From Paracoccaceae bacterium (lineage in GTDB: Bacteria > Pseudomonadota > Alphaproteobacteria > Rhodobacterales > Rhodobacteraceae): DNA of 38,466 nt. Where the stretch lies: NCBI GenBank assembly GCA_026707935.1, contig JAPOVX010000161.1:1-38466 (forward strand), given 5' to 3'. The notes below the pieces were generated by a model that was given only the letters and a program-made list of their open reading frames with translations, was not told where the DNA came from and searched no databases. The position numbers and the translations under genes were made by a program. This document shows positions 24,564 through 31,657 of this stretch, in pieces. Numbering within the stretch: position 1 is the first letter of the stretch; each line of letters opens with the position of its first letter.

Positions 24564-25271
24564 TCAACGAGCCCGGATCCTGACGTGGCTGGAACCGCCG
24601 TCACGGCTAGGCTGTCGACTTTGACAGGACGCCGTCCCGTCTGGCTGAAGGTCACAGGTCATGACTCGTTGGTAGATATAGGACCGGTCTGAACAATTGA
24701 CGTTCGAATTGTCCCTGATCTCCAACTGGCCCGCAGCATTGAACCGTGCGGTGGTTCCCGATCTACATGTTTTTCCGTTGTCAAACTGGAGTGTTTGGCT
24801 GCCTACGCCATCGGCGTCGAAGCACATGTTCCAACTGGCAACAGTTGATACGGCACCAGTTTGAACGTCTTGAGTTTGGTAATGGGAGTCGAGTTGCCAA
24901 CACCCTTCGAGCATCTGGATGTCCTGTTCTTCCCATTGTTCGGCGTCCATTCCAACTTGTGGTTCAGGCTCAGGTTCGGGTTCAGGAGGTTGTGGACGGG
25001 CCGGAGGGCACTCAAGCCTGGCAAGCCGCGTTTCCAGAGCCGTAACCTGTGATTCCAGTATGGCCTGTCGGCCAAGAGCCGCTTCAAGACGGGAATCAGG
25101 CACGTCCGCGACGACGGCCGGGCAACCGGAAATCCCCCACGTCGAAAGTGGCGACAGAACTCCACAGGCACCGAGGATCAGGAAAGCCGCAAAACCGGCC
25201 AGACCCAACAAAAAGGATGCGAGGATCCAGTGAAACGCGCGCGTTCGTGGCGGATAACCTGACCTGCGCAT
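24564..25271 (-). CDS. Small single-pass protein with free-standing Cys/Trp-rich domain
   Basis: The protein is 235 aa from ATG 25271; GTG 25274 is an alternative start. It has an N-terminal transmembrane helix (~15-40), a short coiled coil (~60-88), a Pro/Glu repeat linker (PEPEPEPEP) and a C-terminal domain (~105-235) with MLEGCWQL, WNMCFDADGVG, CRSGTTARFNAAGQLEIRD, QRVMTCDLQPDGTASC. The domain matches the outer domain of the SrfA-like protein at 21199, but the cytoplasmic WYS module is absent. The protein therefore looks like the payload on a minimal anchor. It is the first gene of the minus-strand block. The function is unknown; binding of a periplasmic ligand is a guess. Confidence 0.7.
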   Translation of the reverse strand: MRRSGYPPRTRAFHWILASFLLGLAGFAAFLILGACGVLSPLSTWGISGCPAVVADVPDSRLEAALGRQAILESQVTALETRLARLECPPARPQPPEPEPEPEPQVGMDAEQWEEQDIQMLEGCWQLDSHYQTQDVQTGAVSTVASWNMCFDADGVGSQTLQFDNGKTCRSGTTARFNAAGQLEIRDNSNVNCSDRSYIYQRVMTCDLQPDGTASCQSRQPSRDGGSSHVRIRAR

Positions 25272-25274
25272 CAC

Positions 25275-25960
25275 TGATCAACAGCGAGGCTGTGTACAAA
25301 AACTGTGCATCTGGGCTGCAACCATCGTTGCATGTCAAAAGTCCACCAAAGCGAAGATCATATCGAGGTGTTCCAATGCGGGATCAAGCTCAGAAACAGA
25401 TGCCATCATCATTTTTTCATTTTCCCGAAACATCGGTCGCGCTGCAAGAACGCATTTCCGCAAGCAATGCCACACTGAACATTTTGCACGCCCGAAAGCC
25501 GGCCAAAAAGGCCCCGAAATCGCACTCCCGAATGTCCGGAAGGGGAAATACCCACTTTGTCTGCCAATCTGAATTCGTAAGTCACTTGGCAACGTGACGA
25601 TTTGCAGGCGCTGTTTTCGGTCACCGGGCCAGGTGGCGATGCATTCCTGGCCGGCGAACCCGTTTTGGACAAGAAACCTATTCTTGGCGCTTTCTGCCCG
25701 TAGGTCTCTTGGCGCATCAGCCCTCAGTCGCGCCCGCTGAGGACATGTCAGGCGGGGGGGAAAGGTAGAGCTATTGGGCATCGGCGGTGGGTATCTGCCG
25801 GCGTCTGCCGGACTGGCTCCACGATGCCGACCCCGTGACGATCGTCCGCAGGTTCGACGCGGATGTCGCCGGTGTTCCTGGCGGCGAGCTTCGTGGTTCA
25901 GCACGTTGGGTTCCAGCTGACGACCGTCTCCGAATGCTTGGGAACGTCGATCAGTAGCGC
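25275..25960. other. Intergenic region without recognisable gene
   Basis: This is about 690 bp between the 235-aa gene and the AAA+/DUF4143 gene, both on the minus strand. A minus-strand frame spanning 25335-25976 shows no family motif, is rich in Arg/Pro/Trp in a way typical of non-coding G+C-rich frames, and overlaps the end of the ATPase gene. I see no tRNA, repeat or clear terminator. It may be decayed DNA. Confidence 0.45.
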
Positions 25961-27280
25961 TTACGGCATGCACCACATTCGGGACATTGGAACGGCATGA
26001 AATCGATTGCCGAAGGGGATGCTGGTTTCACCGTCATAGAGCACGATACCGCGTACGAACCGGCTGCCGACGGCCTTTTCCAGTTTGCGCAACCCACGAA
26101 AGTCGGTCGAAGTCACTGTAGCCGCCACCTTGATTTCCACGCCGGCGACGGCACCGGACGTCTGCTCGATGACAATATCTGTCTCGACACCGTCCTTGTC
26201 TCGGAAATGGAAGAACTCGGTCGGTGTGTCGCGCCAACTGGCTTGCCTTCGCAGTTCTTGATACACGAATGTTTCCACAAGACTTCCCAACAGAGTTCTA
26301 TCTGCCGTGAACGCTTTGGTGTCGGTGCCGAGCAAGGCTGCGGCGAGACCCGTGTCGGTGAGATGCAACTTCGGACTCTTGACCAGCCGCTTCAGTCGGT
26401 TGCTGTGCCAGGCAGGGAGCCGTTCCAGCAGGAACAACCTCTCAAGGAGCGTAACGTAGTCCCCGATTGACGGCCGACTGAGCTCGAATGGCGAGGCCAG
26501 ACCGCTGAGGTTGAAGAGTTGAGCCGTGTGTGCCGCCGCGGCACGCAGGAGCCTTGGCAGGACGTCGAGCGAGCGGACCCGAGTTATGTCTCTCGCGTCG
26601 CGCTGGACGAGTGCCTCCACATAGTCGCGATACCAATTCGCTTGGCGCCTCGGGGTCGGTCGCGCCAATGCGGCAGGATAACCGCCGGCCACGATCTTCT
26701 CGACAAGCTGTCCTCCGAGGCGCTCGCATTGGAATATCGGGAAACCGTCGCCGAACAGAGCGTTCAGGAATCCCGCATCGGGACGAGATGGATTTGAATG
26801 GCCCGTGAGCTCAAACTGTGTCAAAGGATGCAAGGGCACGATTTGTATGCGCCCCGCGAGGGATTCCGACAATTTGGGAACAAGAAAGACGTTGGTGGAG
26901 CCCGTAAGCAGGAAACGTCCCGGAGCCCGCCGACGGTCGACGGATAGCTTGATCGCGTCGAATAATTCGGGAACACGCTGGACTTCGTCGAGGATGACGC
27001 GCTCCGGCAAGTCGGCAACGAAACCCATCGGGTCCGCACGGGCGCCGTTTCTCGTGACGGGATCGTCAAAGCTGAAATACCTGTAACCCCGATCTTCCCG
27101 GGAGTGTCCCCACACCGACCGATCGCCGCTCCAGGCGAGGTAGTTCGGCGCGCAGGTGACCTGAGCGAGCGTAGTCTTGCCGCACTGACGGGGTCCGTGA
27201 ATCAGCACGACCGGTGAATCCTCGAGCGCTTCGACAAGCCGGTGCTCGACGGACCGGGGATAGAAGACTGGTTTCGACAT
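25961..27280 (-). CDS. AAA+ ATPase with DUF4143 domain
   Basis: The protein is 439 aa. The N-terminal AAA_14-type ATPase has Walker A GPRQCGKT (29-36), Walker B VILDEVQRVPELF and the sensor-1-like FLLTGSTN. The C-terminal DUF4143 part includes PKLHLTDTGLAAALLG, a GSLVETFVYQEL helix and ETDIVIE...GVEIKVA. The last has the D-x(n)-E-x-K spacing of the PD-(D/E)XK nuclease fold often seen at the end of this family. Such proteins are widespread and accessory, and their function is unsettled. The start is ATG 27280; its first base also lies within the first of four 23-bp tandem repeats, so the repeats probably control this gene. It stands alone; the nearest genes on either side are 0.7-1 kb away. 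Confidence 0.9.
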   Translation of the reverse strand: MSKPVFYPRSVEHRLVEALEDSPVVLIHGPRQCGKTTLAQVTCAPNYLAWSGDRSVWGHSREDRGYRYFSFDDPVTRNGARADPMGFVADLPERVILDEVQRVPELFDAIKLSVDRRRAPGRFLLTGSTNVFLVPKLSESLAGRIQIVPLHPLTQFELTGHSNPSRPDAGFLNALFGDGFPIFQCERLGGQLVEKIVAGGYPAALARPTPRRQANWYRDYVEALVQRDARDITRVRSLDVLPRLLRAAAAHTAQLFNLSGLASPFELSRPSIGDYVTLLERLFLLERLPAWHSNRLKRLVKSPKLHLTDTGLAAALLGTDTKAFTADRTLLGSLVETFVYQELRRQASWRDTPTEFFHFRDKDGVETDIVIEQTSGAVAGVEIKVAATVTSTDFRGLRKLEKAVGSRFVRGIVLYDGETSIPFGNRFHAVPMSRMWCMP

Positions 27281-27371
27281 CGGCCAAATGTAAGATCAGG
27301 ATGCGGCCGATTGCAAGCTCATAGTGCGGCTGATTGAAAGGTTACGTCTCGGCCGATTGAAAGTAAATCCA
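27280..27371 (-). repeat. Four 23-bp tandem repeats at the start of the AAA+/DUF4143 gene
   Basis: Units begin at 27280, 27303, 27326 and 27349, an exact 23-bp period. On the minus strand each starts with a conserved ~15-mer close to CTTTCAATCGGCCGA (variants CTTTCAATCAGCCGC, CTTGCAATCGGCCGC, CTTACATTTGGCCGA) followed by 8 unconserved bases. The most degenerate unit overlaps the ATG of the ATPase gene. The ~2-turn spacing fits binding of several protein molecules on one face of the helix, as in an operator or iteron array. Confidence 0.75.
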
Positions 27372-28304
27372 TCGGTTGCGGTTGGGAGAACGCCCGATCG
27401 GGGTGACGATCCAACATGGGTTGGCCAGCCCACCGGTGTGCCAGGCCTTCGCTGTGGGCGTCGAGAAGGCAAATGAAGGTTTCGCGGTGTCAGTCGTCGT
27501 ATGCCGTCATACGTTCCGACCAGGGGACCTTGCCGGAGATGGGAGGAGGGGGCTCATGGTCAGGCATTGGGATTCCCCTTGAGCTGAAGTTCTTGAAAGT
27601 TGGTCGGAAAAATCATTTTCTGTCAATGGGTTACGCTCGAAGGAGATGTCCCGCCCTGCCTACATTCCGTTGTTCCGCTACATCTTCGCGATTCCATACA
27701 GCAGTTTCGGTACCTTCTCCTGGCCGGCGTCGGGCCGGGTCGTCACCTCGATCGTGGCCTCCCCTTTCCCGCCGCCCGGGCGTGGAACCGTGTGGGTGGA
27801 GCGGACAATGGTTGACATGCTGTCAGGAAGGGTACGAATGCCGTGGGCACCGCCGCCGTCTGGCAGCATGTGGGCTTGTACCCGCCTGGTCAAGGCGCAG
27901 GAACGCCCCCGGACCGCAATCGATCATGAAGCGAAAATCAAGCGCGCGGAAGACGTAGGAGGCGCTGGCGCGCTCGGGACTGGGGCGGGGCGTTCCCGCG
28001 CCGAGGAGGGTGACCGAAAGGCCGCTCATCCTGTTTCATCCCGCAACTCAACGCTTACCGGACAATTCAATCCGATCGACGTCTTCGTGGAAGACCGCCG
28101 TCCGGCGCACAAAACCCCTCTCCGTCGGATCGGCCGAACGGTCGCCATACGATGAACGGAATCCTCCCCGCCACACATAGCGCAAATCCGAAATCTATCG
28201 TCTCCGTCTATGCAGCCCGCATCGCGGAACGAACGGTCACGGCCGGGAGCGGGGAAAAGGACGCATGTCCACGCCCGCAGACTCTACACGGCGGCAATTT
28301 GCCA
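27372..28304. other. Intergenic region with decayed gene fragments
   Basis: This is about 930 bp between the repeat array and the formate dehydrogenase gene. It contains the metallo-beta-lactamase-fold fragment listed separately (27823-28029). A second minus-strand frame (27678-27893) ends in IEVTTRPDAGQEKVPKLLYGIAKM-stop; it looks protein-like but I cannot assign it, and it may be the C-terminal relic of another gene. I see nothing intact. The region looks like eroded coding DNA. Confidence 0.45.
27823..28029 (-). pseudogene. N-terminal fragment of a metallo-beta-lactamase-fold hydrolase
   Basis: The first ~50 codons read SVTLLGAGTPRPSPERASAS, then FRFMIDCGPGAFLRLDQAG. This is the pattern of the first strands of MBL-fold hydrolases (LLGtGtPrp ... 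lvDcGpGa). The HxHxDH metal site, which should follow within ~20 residues, is absent; the frame instead runs into an Arg-rich tail and stops. It is a truncated relic, not a functional enzyme. Confidence 0.45.
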
Positions 28305-28315
28305 TTAAGCCGCCG
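28289..28315 (-). terminator. Possible hairpin at the end of the formate dehydrogenase gene
   Basis: CGGCGGC (28289-28295) and GCCGCCG (28309-28315) form a 7-bp stem with the stop codon in the 13-nt loop. No T-tract follows on the minus strand, so termination is uncertain. Confidence 0.25.
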
Positions 28316-31073
28316 AAAGCTCTGCTGGCTCTACTTTGACCGCCGAGAACTTGAATTCCGGAATCTTGCCGAACGGATCGAGCGCCGGGTTGGTCAGGAC
28401 ATTGGCAGCCGCTTCGACATAGGCGAAGGGAACAAAGACCATGTCTTCGGAAACTGCCCTGTCCTCGCGCGCCATGATCGTGATCGATCCTCGCTTGGTC
28501 GAAATCTTGACATGTTCACCCGCGGCAATTCCCAGTTGCCTGAGTGTTCTCGGGTTCAGCGAGCAGCTGGCTTCCGGTTCGATCGCGTCGAGAACCCGCG
28601 CCCGCCGCGTCATCGAGCCCGTGTGCCAATGTTCGAGTTGCCGCCCCGTGGTAAGGATCATCGGGTAATCATCATCAGGGACATCGTCAGGAGGCACGAT
28701 TCCGGCCGGGGTGAACTTCCCTCGCCCGTCCGGCCGGGGGAATCCGTCTCCGAACACGATCGGCTGACCCGGGTCGTCGAACGACTCGGTCGGATATGTC
28801 ACCGCATTCTGCTCCTCGAGCCTGTCCCACGTAATGTTGTCGAGCGAACGCATGTTCTGCTTCATTTCCGCGAACACTTCCGACGGGTGCGTGTGCTTCC
28901 AGGGAAGGCCCAGTCCCTTGGCCAGGTCGACGATGATCGCCCAGTCCTCCCGGGCTTCACCCGGGGGTGCAACCGCTGGACGGCCCATCTGGACCTGGCG
29001 ATTGGTGTTGGTGACGGTTCCGGATTTTTCCACGAAGGCTGAAGCCGGAAGAATGACATCCGCGTAATTCGCGGTTTCGGTCAGGAAGATGTCCTGGACC
29101 ACGAGGTGATCCAGCTTGGCCAGGGCGTCGCGGGCATGTTCGAGATCAGGATCGGACATCGCCGGATTCTCTCCAAGAATGTACATTCCACGGATGTCTC
29201 CGGCATGCACCGCGTTCATGATCTCGACGACAGTCAGACCCGGCTCGTCTGAAAAGTCCGGGGAATTCCAGGTGTTCGTGAAACTCTTCCTGATGTCATC
29301 GTTCGTGACGCTCTGGTAATCCGGCAGGAACATCGGGATCAGCCCGGCGTCGGATGCTCCCTGCACGTTGTTCTGCCCTCTGAGGGGATGAAGACCGGTA
29401 CCGGGGCGACCGACCTGGCCGGTCATGAGAGCGAGCGAAATCAGGCAACGGGAATTGTCGGTACCGTGAACGTGCTGGGATATCCCCATGCCCCAGAAGA
29501 TCATCGCGGCACGTGCGCGCGCAAAGGTCCGGGCAACATCCCTCAGGGTGTCTGCCGGGATGCCGCAGATATCCTCCATTTTCTCGGGCGGGAATCCTGA
29601 CAGGTGAGCCTTTTGGGCTTCCCAGTTTTCCGTGTAGGCGCTGATGTACTGCCGATCGTACATCTCCTCTTCGACGATCACGTTCATGATCGCGTTCAGC
29701 ATCGAGACATCCGTTCCGGGACGGAATTGAAGCATGTGGGATGCATGGCGCCTCAAGGCCTGGCCTCGAGGGTCCATCACGATCAGTTTTCCGCCGCGCT
29801 TGGAAAACTGCTTGAAATAAGTCGCCGCGACCGGGTGGTTCTCGACCGGGTTGGCGCCGATCACGATCGCGACATCGGCGTGTTCAATCTCGTTGAACGT
29901 CGCCGTAACCGCACCGGAGCCGATGTTCTCCATCAGTGCCGCGACCGAGGACGCGTGGCAGAGCCGGGTACAGTGGTCGACATTGTTGTGGCCAAATCCC
30001 TGCCGGATCAACTTCTGGAACAGATAGGCCTCTTCATTCGTGCATTTGGCCGATCCGAAACCGGCAACCGCCCGTCCGCCGTGACCATCCCGAATTCCAG
30101 CAAGGCCTCCGGCCGCGGCGTCAAGGGCTTCCTCCCAACTGGCTTCGCGAAAATGCTCCAGGGCATTCGCCGGGTCGACATCAAGACGTTTCGGACGGTC
30201 CGGACGACGAATGAGAGGACGGGTAAGACGGTGCTCATGGTTCACGAAGTCGAAGCCGAAACGTCCCTTTACGCAAAGGCGCTGTTCATTGGCGGGCCCG
30301 CGGGCTCCGTCGACCCAGAGGATCTTCTCGTCCTTCACCTTCAGGCTGATCTGGCAACCGACACCGCAGTACGGGCAGACCGAGTCGACGGCACGGTCAT
30401 AATCACGGCTGTCGCCGGTCTGGTTGGCATCGACCAGGGAGGCAGGCAACAGGGCGCCAGTCGGACAGGCCTGGACGCATTCGCCGCAAGCGACGCATGT
30501 CGAAGCACCCATGGGATCGTTCATGTCGAACACGATCTTGCTGTCATGTCCGCGGCCCGCCATTCCGATAACGTCGTTTACCTGAACTTCCCGGCAGGCC
30601 CGTACGCACAGGTTGCAATGTATGCACGCGTCGAGACTGACCTTCATCGCCACATGGCTGTCATCGAGCAGCGGAACGCGGCTTGTCTCGACTGACGGGA
30701 ACCGGGACTCCGAAATATCCTGGAGACTGGCCATGTCCCAGAAATGGGACGACCGGTCATGGGCAATCCCGCGTTCGGGCTGGTCTGCCAGGAGCAGTTC
30801 CGAAACCAGCCTGCGTGTCTTGACGGCCCGGTCGGTCGCGGTGTGTACGACCATGCCGTCCGTTGGCGTCCTGATGCACGATGCGGCCAGCGTCCGCTCA
30901 CCCTCGATTTCGACCATGCAAGCACGGCAGTTTCCATCGGATCGGTAGCCCGGCTGGTCTGCGTGGCAAAGATGCGGAATCAGCGTGCCCTGGCCCTTGG
31001 CAACTTCCCAAATGGTTTCGCCGGCCTTGGCAGTGACGGCAACGCCATCGAGAGTGAACTTGGTGTCCGGCAT
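28305..31073 (-). CDS. fdhF: Molybdenum-dependent formate dehydrogenase alpha subunit (NAD-linked type)
   Basis: This is the catalytic subunit that oxidises formate to CO2 at a bis-MGD molybdenum site. The protein is about 922 aa from ATG 31073, which has GGGGA just upstream and gives the usual MPDTKFTLDG start; ATG 31097 would add 8 residues. Domains in order: an N-terminal 2Fe-2S ferredoxin (HLCHADQPGYRSDGNCRACMV, plus a later Cys), an HxxxCxxC type cluster region, two 4Fe-4S motifs (CIHCNLCVRAC, CVACGECVQAC), the molybdopterin Fe4S4 motif CPYCGVGC, and the catalytic TRLCHASS with Cys (not selenocysteine) about 372 residues from the chosen start. The C-terminal MGD-binding domain includes LTTGRQLEHWHTGSMTRR. 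The usual partners (fdsB, fdsG, fdsC, fdsD) are absent from both sides within this window, so it is an orphan here. Confidence 0.93.
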   Translation of the reverse strand: MPDTKFTLDGVAVTAKAGETIWEVAKGQGTLIPHLCHADQPGYRSDGNCRACMVEIEGERTLAASCIRTPTDGMVVHTATDRAVKTRRLVSELLLADQPERGIAHDRSSHFWDMASLQDISESRFPSVETSRVPLLDDSHVAMKVSLDACIHCNLCVRACREVQVNDVIGMAGRGHDSKIVFDMNDPMGASTCVACGECVQACPTGALLPASLVDANQTGDSRDYDRAVDSVCPYCGVGCQISLKVKDEKILWVDGARGPANEQRLCVKGRFGFDFVNHEHRLTRPLIRRPDRPKRLDVDPANALEHFREASWEEALDAAAGGLAGIRDGHGGRAVAGFGSAKCTNEEAYLFQKLIRQGFGHNNVDHCTRLCHASSVAALMENIGSGAVTATFNEIEHADVAIVIGANPVENHPVAATYFKQFSKRGGKLIVMDPRGQALRRHASHMLQFRPGTDVSMLNAIMNVIVEEEMYDRQYISAYTENWEAQKAHLSGFPPEKMEDICGIPADTLRDVARTFARARAAMIFWGMGISQHVHGTDNSRCLISLALMTGQVGRPGTGLHPLRGQNNVQGASDAGLIPMFLPDYQSVTNDDIRKSFTNTWNSPDFSDEPGLTVVEIMNAVHAGDIRGMYILGENPAMSDPDLEHARDALAKLDHLVVQDIFLTETANYADVILPASAFVEKSGTVTNTNRQVQMGRPAVAPPGEAREDWAIIVDLAKGLGLPWKHTHPSEVFAEMKQNMRSLDNITWDRLEEQNAVTYPTESFDDPGQPIVFGDGFPRPDGRGKFTPAGIVPPDDVPDDDYPMILTTGRQLEHWHTGSMTRRARVLDAIEPEASCSLNPRTLRQLGIAAGEHVKISTKRGSITIMAREDRAVSEDMVFVPFAYVEAAANVLTNPALDPFGKIPEFKFSAVKVEPAELSAA

Positions 31074-31310
31074 TGTATCCCCGCAATTTTCCGTCATTCG
31101 GCGAGATTCCCGGAACTCCTACAACGATTTGTCGATTGGGTGCAATTCGCATGTACGGATTCCGGGGTGGTCAGGAGACATCGTGAACCATACAGGCAGT
31201 AAACGAATTGCTTTAACAACGTCAAAGGTTTGACGTCTTCTGTGAATACCCCGGTGTGTCGGAAACCGTTCGGTGAAAGTGTGATGGCCTTGCAGGTTTT
31301 CGCTGATTGA

Positions 31311-31585
31311 GTGTCTTTTCCAGTCCTTTCTGAGCGGGCAACGCCGAAACCGGTCGCTTGGCTGACTCGGGAGGAGACGGAGGCTCTCGTCGCTGCCCCC
31401 GACAGGAAAACAGCAAGGGGCCGAAGCGAACATTCCATCCTGTTCTTCCTCGTTAACACCGGTGCCTGCGTCTTGGAGACCACCGGACTCCGGGTTGGCG
31501 ACATCTCGTTCATCCCGGGGAACGGAGGCACTGCCTTAGCCACCCTTCACGGCCTGGGACGGAAAGTCCGGCAATGCCCGTCCAC
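31311..31585 (+). pseudogene. Tyrosine recombinase/integrase fragment
   Basis: The frame reads VAWLTREETEALVAAPDRK, then FFLVNTGACVLETTGLRVGDI and HGLGRKVRQCP. This is the start of the catalytic domain of phage-type tyrosine recombinases, where the motif around the first catalytic Arg (usually TGxRxSEaxGLrxxDi) is recognisable but altered: the Arg is replaced (TGACVLETTGL). The C-terminal half with HxxR and the catalytic Tyr is missing, as is the core-binding N-terminus. It is a decayed fragment, probably of an integrase from a mobile element, sitting between the fdhF promoter region and the HEPN/Septu genes. Confidence 0.6.
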
Positions 31586-31657
31586 AGGCCGATATTCCGG
31601 ATACTGCAGAAGTCGTTTAAGGCGAGACACTGCCAGGATGACAATGGGCAAGGGCAA

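Larger units (their letters stand above)
21650..24768. repeat. Direct duplication, copy B (offset 3970 bp)
   Basis: This is the second copy of the segment at 17680-20796. Sharp boundaries of perfect identity fall at about 21650 (inside the linker codons of the SrfA-like gene) and 24122 (inside codon ~75 of the protease gene). The diverged flank runs through the protease leader region and into the C-terminal codons of the small gene at 24564, whose counterpart in copy A is only a fragment. Confidence 0.9.

Noticed and set aside
25335-25976. 213-codon minus-strand frame
   Set aside because: No motif, odd composition and overlap with the end of the DUF4143 gene make it unlikely to be real.
27280-27371. 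CRISPR array
   Set aside because: Repeat cores of ~15 bp with 8-bp spacers are far below CRISPR sizes and no cas genes are present.
29604-30695. Plus-strand frame of 363 codons inside fdhF
   Set aside because: It is antisense to a clearly conserved formate dehydrogenase sequence with intact cofactor motifs.
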